Shown here: positions 44,268-52,384 of the stretch, one piece after another | How positions within the stretch are numbered: position 1 is the stretch's first letter | Layout of the letters: the number at the start of each line of letters is the position of its first letter | Program-made: the position numbers and the translations under genes | Notes under the pieces: generated by a model | What the model saw: only the letters and a program-made list of their open reading frames with translations | The model's database searches: none | What the model was told of the DNA's origin: nothing | NCBI RefSeq assembly: GCF_045062745.1 | Contig: NZ_JBJGED010000042.1 | Span: 1 to 63,312, forward strand | Length of the DNA stretch: 63,312 bases | Direction of reading: 5' to 3' | Source of the DNA: Paenibacillus_AA sp045062745 | Lineage (GTDB): Bacteria > Bacillota > Bacilli > Paenibacillales > NBRC-103111

Positions 44268-45809
44268 ATGAAAAGCAAGCGCAGCGGCATCCTAGACATC
44301 GGTTCCAACTCCATTCGGCTCGTCATTTACGAGCAAATCGGCCCTCACGCCCACCGGGTGATCGACGAGAGCAAGCAATCCGCCCGACTGAGCGGAAAGG
44401 TCGAACCCGACGGCTCGATTCCGCTGGACAAGCTGGATGCCGTCATTCGTACTCTGAACGACTTTCAATTGCTAAGCCGCCTGCATGGCGTAGAGTCCAT
44501 CCGGGCGGTTGCGACGGCGGCGATCCGCAATGCGGCCAACTCGCGGGACATCGTGGATCATCTCGAGCAGCGCACCGGACTTACGATCGAGGTGTTGTCC
44601 GGGCAAGAGGAAGCCCGGATCGGCTTCCTCGGCATGATCAATACATTCGACATCCAGGACGGCTTCGTCATCGATATTGGAGGCGGCAGCACGGAGATCT
44701 CGATCTTCTCTGGACGCCGCCTCCGACACAGCGTCTCGCTGCCGTTCGGGGCCGTGAACATGGCCCAGCGGTTCAACGACGCGGACGGCTGTATCGGCGA
44801 GGACGAAGCCGCCGCGCTGCGGGCGCTCGTCGAGCGGACGCTGGCGGCCGAGACTTGGCTGCGCCGCGCCGCCGATGCCGCGCTCCCCCTCATCGGTCTG
44901 GGGGGTACCATTCGCTCACTGTGTAAAATCGACCAAAAGCGTCGCAAATATGCATGGGACACCGCCCACAACTATGAAATGAGCGCCGAGGCGATGGACG
45001 AGCTGGTGCAATGGCTGCCGACCCTCCCCGCAGAGAAGCGCAAAAAGGTGGACGGCCTGTCCGGAGACCGGTCCGACATCATCGCTGCCGGGCTGCTCAT
45101 CCTCCATACCGTGTTCAACTATATAGGCGCCTCTCATTATTTGGTCAGCGGCGCGGGCCTGCGCGACGGGTTGTTCTTCGAAACGGAATATCCGGACACG
45201 CCGATCGTGCCCGATGTGCTCGACTACAGCGTGCGCAACCTGCTGGCGCTGCATCCGTCCGTGCCGATGCCTCATGTAGAGCAGGTGCATCGTCTGGCCA
45301 CCCGGCTGTTCGACGACATGGGCCTGCACCGGATGTTCGGTGACCGGGCCCGGCGATACATCCAGACGGCCGCCCTGCTATACCGGATCGGAGTCACGGT
45401 CCATTACTACAGTTATTACAAGCATACGTTCTACGTGATGGCGCACTCCCGGATCGACGGGCTGTCCCACCGGGAGACCCTGCTGTGCGCGCTTATCGCT
45501 TCCTACAAATCCAGGAACCGCAGCCGTCAGCTGCTGCTGCCTTACAAGGAGCTGCTCGGGGGTACCGATCTCCTCATGATCGACCGGCTTGGCTCCCTCC
45601 TGCGGCTCGCCATCGCCCTGGACCGCAGCGAGACGCAGCCGATTCGCGAGCTGCAGGCGCGATACGGCGCCAAGATGACGCTGGAGCTGCGCTGGGAGTG
45701 CGCGCATACTCCGCTCATCGAGGTGCGGGAGCTGGAGCAGGTGCAGAAGGAGCTGTTCAAGGCGTGGGGCCTGCGGCTGAAGGTTACGGACGCCACTGCT
45801 TCCACGTGA
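44268..45809 (+). CDS. ppx: Exopolyphosphatase, Ppx/GppA family
   Basis: 513 residues. The actin-like ATPase fold has GILDIGSNSIRLVIYE near residue 8, SGQEEARIGFLG near 108 and FVIDIGGGSTEISIF near 128. The C-terminal half has an HD-like helical domain (YIQTAALLYRIG, HTFYVMAHS). It splits terminal phosphates off polyphosphate, or acts on pppGpp. ATG 44268 has TGGAGG nine bases upstream. It converges with ppk, and the 3' ends overlap by 26 bp. Confidence 0.92.
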   Translation: MKSKRSGILDIGSNSIRLVIYEQIGPHAHRVIDESKQSARLSGKVEPDGSIPLDKLDAVIRTLNDFQLLSRLHGVESIRAVATAAIRNAANSRDIVDHLEQRTGLTIEVLSGQEEARIGFLGMINTFDIQDGFVIDIGGGSTEISIFSGRRLRHSVSLPFGAVNMAQRFNDADGCIGEDEAAALRALVERTLAAETWLRRAADAALPLIGLGGTIRSLCKIDQKRRKYAWDTAHNYEMSAEAMDELVQWLPTLPAEKRKKVDGLSGDRSDIIAAGLLILHTVFNYIGASHYLVSGAGLRDGLFFETEYPDTPIVPDVLDYSVRNLLALHPSVPMPHVEQVHRLATRLFDDMGLHRMFGDRARRYIQTAALLYRIGVTVHYYSYYKHTFYVMAHSRIDGLSHRETLLCALIASYKSRNRSRQLLLPYKELLGGTDLLMIDRLGSLLRLAIALDRSETQPIRELQARYGAKMTLELRWECAHTPLIEVRELEQVQKELFKAWGLRLKVTDATAST

Positions 45810-47889
45810 CGACGTCCAGCGCCTCGAATTGGCTCCGGAACGGCGTCAGCGCATTGTTCGCGCGAACGTATTGACCGTTCGGCTGCAGCTGCCGGGCCTT
45901 CACGTTATCCATCAGGCTCAGGCGCAAAATCTGCAACACGATGTCCCGCAGTCTGAGGTCGACGACCGGGCACATCAACTCGATGCGCCGGGTCAGGTTG
46001 CGGGTCATCCAATCCGCGCTCGACAGCCACACCTGCGGCTCCCCTCCATTGTCGAAGCTGAACAGCCGGGAATGCTCGAGGAACCGGTCCACGATGCTGC
46101 GAACCGTAATGTTCTCGCTAAGTCCCGGCACGCCGGGCTTCAGGCAGCAGACGCCGCGCACGATGAGGTCGATCTTCACCCCCGCCTGGGAGGCGGCGTA
46201 CAGCTCATCGACCATCTCCTGGTGTGACAGGGCGTTCATCTTCGCGATGATGCGGGCCGGCCGGCCCGCGGCCGCATGCTCCGCCTCCCGCCGGATAAGG
46301 GCGAACAGCTTCGCCTTCATATCGGCTGGGGCGACGCCGAACGCCTTCCAATCGTGCGGCGTGGAGTAGCCGGTCATTTCATTGAAGAGGACGGTGGCGT
46401 CGTCCCCTACGTCCGGGTGTGTGGTGAACAGCCCGATGTCCGTGTACAGCCGGGCGGTGCTGCCGTTGTAGTTGCCCGTCCCCACGTGCACGTAGCGGCG
46501 CAGCCCGTCTTCCTCCTGGCGGACGACAAGCGTGATCTTCGCATGCGTCTTCAGGCCGACGAGTCCGTATACGACATGGCACCCGGCCTTCTCCAGCTTG
46601 CGCGCCCAGGCGATGTTGCGCTCTTCGTCGAAGCGCGCCTTCAGTTCGACGACGACCGTCACTTGCTTGCCCGCCTCGGCCGCCCGCGCAAGCGACTGGA
46701 CGAGCGCGGAATTGCCGCTCACCCGGTACAGCGTCATCTTGATCGCCATCACGGCCGGATCGGTGGCCGCTTGCTCGAGGAAATCGTCGACCGCGGCGAA
46801 CGATTCGTACGGGTGGTACAGGAGCATGTCCCCGGTGCGGAGCGCCTCGAACAGATCGTCGGTCTCCTCGAATTCTCGAGGGTACCCCGGCTCCAGCTTC
46901 GGATACCGGAATGCGTCGAAGCCCGGCAGCGTCGCCGCGAATTTCATCAGGAAGCTCAGATCGAGCGGACCCTCGATCAGGAATGTATTGTCGGCGATCT
47001 CCAGCTCCTCCTTCAGCAAGTCCAAGGCGTAGGGATGAATCCCCTTCGCGGCCTCAAGCCTTACCGGGGAGCCCCAGCGCCGGCGGCGCAGCTCCTTCTC
47101 GATCTCCTCCAGCAAGTCCTCCGCGCCTTCCTCATTCAGCGTCAAGTCGGCATTGCGAGTCAGCCGGAACGGATGCACCGCCAGCGCCGTATAACCGGCG
47201 AACAGCGACTGGATATGCGTCTCGATCAAGTCCTCCAGCATGATATACGTCATCTTCACGCTGTTCGAACGGCCCGGAACCTGTATCGTGCGAGACAAGT
47301 TCGACGGCACCTGCACGATGGCGAAGTACGGCTCTTCGTCTTCCCGATCCCTTTCCTTCTGCAGCACGACAGCCAGATACAGATGCAGGCTGTGCACCAA
47401 CGGGAACGGCCGGCTCTGATCGACCGCCATCGGCGTCAGCACCGGATAGACGATATCGTGGTAATACCGGTCCATCTGCTTCTTCTGGCTCGCGTTGAGA
47501 TCGTCGTAGGCGGCGAACACGAGTCCTTCCTTCCCCAGCGTGCGCGTCAGCTCCCGGTACGTCCTGTACTGGTCCTGCACCATGTTGCCCGTCCGTTTCC
47601 GGATGCGGCGCAACAGCCCGTCCGGCGTATAGCCGGTGAAATCCGCCTTGTTGTATCCCGCCTTCACTTGATCGGTCAGTCCGGCTGCGCGCACGCTCAT
47701 GAATTCGTCCAGATTCGTGGACACGATGGACAGGAACTTGATTCGCTCCAAGAGCGGCGTAGACCCGTCCTGCGCTTCCTCTAGCACCCGGCGATTGAAT
47801 TCGATCCAGCTGAGATCGCGGTTTATGTACTTGGCGGTTTGCGGCTGTTTCGGCTTTGACGGCTTCCCTTCCATCATCACATTCCCCAT
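45784..47889 (-). CDS. ppk: Polyphosphate kinase 1
   Basis: 701 residues. INRDLSWIEFNRRVLEEA near residue 21 is the PPK1 N-terminal signature. The catalytic His lies in KTHAKITLVVRQE near 450, and HVGTGNYNGSTARLYTDIGLFT follows. The last domain carries the second HKD-like motif (SSADWMTRN). It makes polyphosphate from ATP reversibly. ATG 47889 has CGGAGGAA upstream; six in-frame codons upstream are less likely. The convergent overlap with ppx couples synthesis and breakdown genes. Confidence 0.95.
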   Translation of the reverse strand: MGNVMMEGKPSKPKQPQTAKYINRDLSWIEFNRRVLEEAQDGSTPLLERIKFLSIVSTNLDEFMSVRAAGLTDQVKAGYNKADFTGYTPDGLLRRIRKRTGNMVQDQYRTYRELTRTLGKEGLVFAAYDDLNASQKKQMDRYYHDIVYPVLTPMAVDQSRPFPLVHSLHLYLAVVLQKERDREDEEPYFAIVQVPSNLSRTIQVPGRSNSVKMTYIMLEDLIETHIQSLFAGYTALAVHPFRLTRNADLTLNEEGAEDLLEEIEKELRRRRWGSPVRLEAAKGIHPYALDLLKEELEIADNTFLIEGPLDLSFLMKFAATLPGFDAFRYPKLEPGYPREFEETDDLFEALRTGDMLLYHPYESFAAVDDFLEQAATDPAVMAIKMTLYRVSGNSALVQSLARAAEAGKQVTVVVELKARFDEERNIAWARKLEKAGCHVVYGLVGLKTHAKITLVVRQEEDGLRRYVHVGTGNYNGSTARLYTDIGLFTTHPDVGDDATVLFNEMTGYSTPHDWKAFGVAPADMKAKLFALIRREAEHAAAGRPARIIAKMNALSHQEMVDELYAASQAGVKIDLIVRGVCCLKPGVPGLSENITVRSIVDRFLEHSRLFSFDNGGEPQVWLSSADWMTRNLTRRIELMCPVVDLRLRDIVLQILRLSLMDNVKARQLQPNGQYVRANNALTPFRSQFEALDVVTWKQWRP

Positions 47890-48055
47890 ATCCGTTCCTC
47901 CGTCCATGTTCGTACGTGTCTTCCCTTCCTACATTATGGAGCGGAAATGTTATCGCTATTTAAAAGTTTTGTTAAATCGTTGCCCCCCAATTTCAGGTAC
48001 TCTTTCGGATCAGGGCGAATAGGATGAAGCAAGTTTGACTTAAAGGAGCACCCGC

Positions 48056-49138
48056 ATGAGCGATTTATTGGGCATCATGACACACCGGATCAAGCATCCG
48101 GACAGTTTACGGCGCCATGCTCGCGCCGCGATCGCGGAACAATTCGGCGGAGTTGTCGCGTATACCCCGGAGGATGTCGACTTGGAGCGCGGGCTGATCC
48201 GCGGCTATGTGTTCCGGGGCGACACGTGGCGCAGACAAATCACGTCGTACCCGAAGATGAATATGGACATCGGCTTCTATCAGACGCCGGCTTCGATTGG
48301 GAAAGCCGGCCGCGTCAAGAAGACCAAGCAGATCCGCTTCACCGGCTACGGGCTGGGCAATAAGTGGAAGATTCAAAGCCATCTGCTGGAGTCCGACTTC
48401 CTGAAACCCTACTTGCTGCCCACCGAACAGGTCAAAACGTCCCAACAGTTCATCCAATTTTTGAAAAAACACGGGCGCATCATGCTGAAGCCCATTAACG
48501 GCTGGGGCGGCCGCGGCATCGTCAAGGTCATCCTGGACGAAGACCGGTTCACCGTGCACCAGAACGGCAAACCTACGCTGCGCTTGCCCTTGGAACGGCT
48601 CGGCCCCTACATTCGCGGTGTGCTTAAGAACGGCGGCCGGCATATAATGCAAAAATGGATCGACATTCGCAACCAGAACGGGCAAGTGTTCGACATCCGG
48701 GCGCTGATGCAGAAAAACAGCAAAGGGGCTTGGCAATTAACGGGAACGGCCGTCCGCGAAGGAAGGAAGCAGTCGATTACGTCCAACATCAAGAGCGGCG
48801 GCAGCGCGTACGAAGCGGGCAGTTATCTGAAAAAGGAGTTCGGCGAGGAGAAAGGGGAAGCGTTAACCAAATCCATCACCGAGGTGTCGAATTATATCCC
48901 GGAGTTCACGGAAAAATCCTACATGAAACGTCTGACCGAGCTGGGTATCGATCTCGCCGTCGACAAATCCGGGAAGCTGTGGCTGCTCGAGATCAACATT
49001 AAGCCCGGAAGGGCCGTCATTCGGCAAGTCTATGGCAAAAAAGCGTGGGAGCAAAGCTTCCAAAGACCGTTTCAATATGCCCGGGATTTATACAAGAAGG
49101 AAGTCGAATCCTTACGGGAACCCCAGAAAGTGACATAA
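48056..49138 (+). CDS. YheC/YheD-family spore coat-associated ATP-grasp protein
   Basis: 360 residues with a C-terminal ATP-grasp fold typical of the YheC/YheD family: RIMLKPINGWGGRGIVKV near residue 141, WIDIRNQNGQVFDIRALMQ near 200 and LWLLEINIKPGRAVIRQ near 305. The family is linked to Bacillus endospore coats; substrate unknown. ATG follows AAAGGAGCACC. It is transcribed alone and ends in the terminator at 49159. Confidence 0.85.
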   Translation: MSDLLGIMTHRIKHPDSLRRHARAAIAEQFGGVVAYTPEDVDLERGLIRGYVFRGDTWRRQITSYPKMNMDIGFYQTPASIGKAGRVKKTKQIRFTGYGLGNKWKIQSHLLESDFLKPYLLPTEQVKTSQQFIQFLKKHGRIMLKPINGWGGRGIVKVILDEDRFTVHQNGKPTLRLPLERLGPYIRGVLKNGGRHIMQKWIDIRNQNGQVFDIRALMQKNSKGAWQLTGTAVREGRKQSITSNIKSGGSAYEAGSYLKKEFGEEKGEALTKSITEVSNYIPEFTEKSYMKRLTELGIDLAVDKSGKLWLLEINIKPGRAVIRQVYGKKAWEQSFQRPFQYARDLYKKEVESLREPQKVT

Positions 49139-49158
49139 GCCTTCTCTCGTCCGGTCCA

Positions 49159-49190
49159 GACCGCAACGCGCGCCGTTGCGGTCTTTTATT
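49159..49190 (+). terminator. Terminator of the YheC/D gene
   Basis: GACCGCAACG (49159-49168) pairs with CGTTGCGGTC (49174-49183) across CGCGC, followed by TTTTATT. Confidence 0.88.
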
Positions 49191-49225
49191 GGTTAGAAGT
49201 ACCAGTGAAATCGTTTAGTCAACCT

Positions 49226-49234
49226 TGGTATGAT
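49226..49234 (+). promoter_or_regulatory. Extended -10 promoter of the first NlpC/P60 gene
   Basis: TGGTATGAT (TGn plus TATGAT) lies 35 bases upstream of the TTG start. No good -35 hexamer is seen. It is flanked by AGTACC / GGTACT inverted words. Confidence 0.5.
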
Positions 49235-49268
49235 GGTACTATCAACCAAATGAGGAGCTGACTACATA

Positions 49269-50336
49269 TTGAAGAAAAAGATTGCTAGCCTCACGCTAGC
49301 CATGACGCTGGGGCTTACAGCTGTAGCCACTGGTATTGCTTCTGCAAGCGCATCCACGACAACTTCTGCCGCTATTACCAAGTATAACCAATATATCCAT
49401 GCGGACAGCTATGTGAAGGACGAGCTGTACAACGTGGCGGACTTCCGCCAGAAATACGCGAGCTTGTCCGGGACGCTTGCCTATCAAATCGTAGACCGCG
49501 CCATCTGGTATATGGAGAATGGCTATATGGTGTACGGCCACGGCTCGGACGCTTACGGCAAGTACGGATATGAGGATTGCTCCGGCTTCACCCGGCTCGT
49601 ATTCGGAGATTTCGGGTTCAGCATTACGGGGGCTTCGGCTAGCTATGATACTGTCGGCACGAAAGTACAAGGCGTAGGAAAAAAGCAAGTGAACGGAAAG
49701 TGGCAACTGACCGGCATTGAAAACTTGCGCATCGGCGACATTTTGACGTGGAAACAAAACGACACCATCTCCCACGTCGCCATCTATATGGGAACGAATC
49801 GGGATGGACAACCTGTCGTGATCGGGACAAGAGCAGATGGAAACCCTACGGCTCTCGGCACAGTGGACGGCTGGGGCTACTGGTGGGGGGAAAAGTTCAA
49901 CTCCGCGAGACGCGTGCTGCCTGACGATGCGATCAAGGGGATGGCGGGACATACGGCCAAAGCGCCGGTTATTCCGAATTCGTACGTCCTTCCGCCGCAG
50001 AAGCCCGTTCCGCAGTGGACGCCTCCTACAGGGGGGCAAACGCAACCGACGCCGCAGCCGACACCACAGCCACAGCCTTCACCATCGCCACAGCCGACAC
50101 CATCGCCGCAGCCTAGCCAACCGCAAGCCAAAAAACAGTATGTCGTTACGCAGCACGGATGGGTGGGCCTGAAAGCTTCCGCAAGCTTGAGCTCCGCGGA
50201 TGTCGGACGTCTGCAGCTCGGCCAAAAAGCCGAATTGATCAAAAAAGCGAACTCGTATTGGTATCAAATCAAGTGGAATGGAAAGACCGTTTACATAACG
50301 ACCAACAGCAAGTATACGAAAGTGATCACCGAGTAA
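49269..50336 (+). CDS. Secreted NlpC/P60 cell-wall hydrolase with SH3 domain, gene 1
   Basis: 355 residues. A signal peptide (1-27) is followed by an NlpC/P60-type domain. DCSGFTRLVF near residue 104 holds the catalytic Cys, HVAIYMG near 165 the His. A Pro/Gln-rich linker (about 250-290) leads to a bacterial SH3 domain (YVVTQHGWVGLKASASL ... VYITTNSKYTK). The enzyme probably cleaves peptidoglycan peptide stems. The start is a TTG; GAGGAG is 12 bases upstream. Its SH3 tail and the downstream DNA are nearly the same as in gene 2 (50617), but it lacks the riboswitch. Confidence 0.85.
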   Translation: MKKKIASLTLAMTLGLTAVATGIASASASTTTSAAITKYNQYIHADSYVKDELYNVADFRQKYASLSGTLAYQIVDRAIWYMENGYMVYGHGSDAYGKYGYEDCSGFTRLVFGDFGFSITGASASYDTVGTKVQGVGKKQVNGKWQLTGIENLRIGDILTWKQNDTISHVAIYMGTNRDGQPVVIGTRADGNPTALGTVDGWGYWWGEKFNSARRVLPDDAIKGMAGHTAKAPVIPNSYVLPPQKPVPQWTPPTGGQTQPTPQPTPQPQPSPSPQPTPSPQPSQPQAKKQYVVTQHGWVGLKASASLSSADVGRLQLGQKAELIKKANSYWYQIKWNGKTVYITTNSKYTKVITE

Positions 50337-50416
50337 ATAGCATCCTATTTTAACAGTAAAAGCTTAATTTAACATTAACCTGGAAACATTTGCGTCATGA
50401 ATGCCCAATTCTCCCA

Positions 50417-50425
50417 TGTTAGAAT
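50417..50425 (+). promoter_or_regulatory. Extended -10 promoter of NlpC gene 2
   Basis: TGTTAGAAT is TGn plus TAGAAT, and the whole neighbourhood (CTGGAAACATTT ... CATGAAT ... CATGTTAGAAT) is conserved upstream of NlpC gene 3. The riboswitch begins about 57 bases downstream. Confidence 0.55.
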
Positions 50426-50481
50426 AAAAACGTTTCCAACCAATCTCAATCATTCAATAGGATTGGAAGCAAAACTAGAAT

Positions 50482-50600
50482 AGGCCGAAGCTTCTTATAA
50501 AAAAGCACGGGGGACCCATTCCTATATGGGGTGAAGCCGCAAGAGCGGCAGGGTGATTACTCTTTGACCCTAATCCGACAGCTAACCTCGCAGGCCGCGA
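50482..50600 (+). ncRNA. Cyclic di-AMP riboswitch (ydaO-yuaA), copy 1
   Basis: The region has the invariant segments of the ydaO motif: GGGGGACCCA, then TGGGGTGAAGCCGC, a variable hairpin GCCGC / GCGGC, GGGTGATTACTC, GACCCTAATCCGACAG, and CTAACCTCGCAGGC. GGCC at both ends closes the P1 stem. It directly precedes the ribosome site of the NlpC/P60 gene at 50617. Riboswitches of this class bind cyclic di-AMP and are known to control cell-wall and potassium genes. No terminator hairpin is seen between it and the gene. Confidence 0.93.
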
Positions 50601-50616
50601 AAAGGAGAGGATTTAC

Positions 50617-51438
50617 TTGAATCGCTTTGCGAAAGTAGTGTTGACAGGTGCCTTGGCACTGAGCCCCATCATCGGAGCCGTCTCCGTTTCCGCTGAAACG
50701 GCAGCGCCGACAGACACTCTGGCTGTTAGCAGCCAATTGGCTGTAGCCGCAGCTTCAGCAGACGCCAAACGGGAAAAAGTAGTCCAAACTGCACTATCCT
50801 TGAAAGGCCAAGTCCAATATGTAAATTGGCGGAACCGGCAAGAAGCCCACGCGCCGTACAAGACGGACTGCTCCGGGTTTACGTACCTGGTGTACCGACT
50901 GGCTAACGTTGGCGTAGGTTTGGTCAACAAGGACGATGACTCTCAAGCCAAAGTAGGGACGAAAGTGGCATGGGGCAACTTCAAAAAAGGCGATTTGATT
51001 TTCTTCGGCAATATCGGCAGCTCCAAGAGCTTGAGCGATGTAGGCCATGTCGGGATCTACATTGGCGACGGGAAGATGATACACAACGCCAACGGCAGCA
51101 AAGACGTCGTCATTTCGGACATTTATAACAGCAGCTATTACAAGAGCAGATTCTCTGTTGCTAGACGCGTCATTAATGACACGCAACAATCGCAACCGTC
51201 GCCACAGCCGCAGCCAAGTACGCCGCAAGCGAAGAAACAATATGTCGTTACGGACCACGGATGGGTTGGCTTAAAAGCTGCCGCAAGTCTGAACTCGGCT
51301 GATATGGGTAGGCTGCAATTAGGTGAGAAGGCCGAATTGATCAAAAAAGCGAACTCGTATTGGTACCAAGTCAAGGTGAATGGGAAAACGCTTTACATTA
51401 CTACAAACAGCAAATATACGAAAGTGATCACGCAGTAA
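50617..51438 (+). CDS. Secreted NlpC/P60 cell-wall hydrolase with SH3 domain, gene 2
   Basis: 273 residues. A signal peptide of about 30 residues is followed by the NlpC/P60 domain: DCSGFTYLVYRLANVG near residue 86 (catalytic Cys), HVGIYIGDGKMIH near 143 (His). A short Pro/Gln linker (about 188-205) and a C-terminal SH3 domain follow. It is a TTG start with AAAGGAGAGG six bases upstream. It is under the cyclic di-AMP riboswitch. Its N-terminal half matches gene 3 (51725) and its C-terminal part matches gene 1, so it looks like the parent or a mosaic of the two. Confidence 0.9.
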   Translation: MNRFAKVVLTGALALSPIIGAVSVSAETAAPTDTLAVSSQLAVAAASADAKREKVVQTALSLKGQVQYVNWRNRQEAHAPYKTDCSGFTYLVYRLANVGVGLVNKDDDSQAKVGTKVAWGNFKKGDLIFFGNIGSSKSLSDVGHVGIYIGDGKMIHNANGSKDVVISDIYNSSYYKSRFSVARRVINDTQQSQPSPQPQPSTPQAKKQYVVTDHGWVGLKAAASLNSADMGRLQLGEKAELIKKANSYWYQVKVNGKTLYITTNSKYTKVITQ

Positions 51439-51519
51439 GAAGCATGCTATTTTAACAGCGAATGCTTAATTTATCATTAAACTGGAAACATTTACGCCAT
51501 GAATTTGTCCTTTCTCGCA

Positions 51520-51528
51520 TGTTAGAAT
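51520..51528 (+). promoter_or_regulatory. Extended -10 promoter of NlpC gene 3
   Basis: TGTTAGAAT, as for gene 2, with the same surrounding words; the riboswitch follows after about 60 bases. Confidence 0.55.
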
Positions 51529-51589
51529 GAAAAAGCTTCATCAAACCTCGATCGAATCGATAGGTTGGAAGCAAAAATTCTAATATAAA

Positions 51590-51706
51590 GGCCGAAGCTT
51601 GACATAAAAAAGCACGGGGGACCCATTTAACTATGGGGTGAAGCCGCATGAGCGGCAGGGTGATTACTCTTTGACCCTAATCCGACAGCTAACCTCGCAG
51701 GCCGCG
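51590..51706 (+). ncRNA. Cyclic di-AMP riboswitch (ydaO-yuaA), copy 2
   Basis: This has the same conserved segments as copy 1 (GGGGGACCCA, TGGGGTGAAGCCGC, GGGTGATTACTC, GACCCTAATCCGACAG, CTAACCTCGCAGGC). Differences are limited to the loop after GGGACCCA and to the hairpin loop. It precedes NlpC gene 3. Confidence 0.92.
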
Positions 51707-51724
51707 AAAAGGAGAGGATTTATT

Positions 51725-52288
51725 TTGAATCGCTTTGCGAAAGTAGTGTTGACAGGTGCTCTGGCACTGAGTCCTATCATCGGAGCCGTTTCGGTTTCCG
51801 CTGAAACCGCAGCGCCTACGGACACCGTGGCAGCAAGCAGCCAATTGGCTGTAGCCGCAACTTCGGCAGACGCCAAGCGGAACAAAGTAGTCCAAACCGC
51901 ACTGTCCTTGCAAAACAAAGTCCAGTATGTCAATTGGCGGAATCGGCAAGAAGCGCACGCACCGTACAAGACGGACTGCTCCGGGTTTACGTACCTGGTG
52001 TACCGACTGGCTAACGTTGGCGTAGGTCTCGTGAACAAGGACGATGACTCTCAAGCTAAAGTAGGGACGAAAGTGGCATGGGGCAACTTCAAAAAAGGCG
52101 ATTTGATTTTCTTCGGCAACATGGGCAGCTCGCATAGCAAGAGCGACGTAGGTCATGTCGGGATCTACATCGGCGACGGCAAAATGATTCACAACCTCAG
52201 CAGCAGCCGAGACGTCACGATTACGAACATCTACAAAAACAGCTACTACAAGAGCAGATTTACCGTTGCAAGACGCGTTATTAACTAA
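51725..52288 (+). CDS. Secreted NlpC/P60 cell-wall hydrolase without SH3 domain, gene 3
   Basis: 187 residues. Signal peptide and NlpC/P60 domain are close to gene 2 (DCSGFTYLVYRLANVG, HVGIYIGDGKMIH), but the protein stops at ARRVIN, where gene 2 goes on into linker and SH3 domain. TTG 51725 is chosen because AAAGGAGAGG precedes it and because it aligns with the TTG of gene 2; the longer ORF would run back through the riboswitch. The catalytic Cys and His are kept. Controlled by cyclic di-AMP riboswitch copy 2. A strong terminator follows. Confidence 0.88.
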   Translation: MNRFAKVVLTGALALSPIIGAVSVSAETAAPTDTVAASSQLAVAATSADAKRNKVVQTALSLQNKVQYVNWRNRQEAHAPYKTDCSGFTYLVYRLANVGVGLVNKDDDSQAKVGTKVAWGNFKKGDLIFFGNMGSSHSKSDVGHVGIYIGDGKMIHNLSSSRDVTITNIYKNSYYKSRFTVARRVIN

Positions 52289-52301
52289 GCAACAAAAGTA
52301 A

Positions 52302-52348
52302 ACCAAGCGTCAGCCGCCCGTTCGGGCTGCTGGTGCTTGGTTTTTTTT
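52302..52348 (+). terminator. Terminator of the NlpC/P60 cluster
   Basis: ACCAAGC (52302-52308) pairs with GCTTGGT (52335-52341) and the inner CAGCC / GGCTG extends the stem; TTTTTTTT follows. Confidence 0.88.
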
Positions 52349-52384
52349 GTTGCATTAGAGCATTATAAATCCAGGGATCCCCGC

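Noticed and set aside
49190..49268. A third cyclic di-AMP riboswitch before NlpC gene 1
   Set aside because: None of the conserved ydaO segments is present in this 79-base leader.
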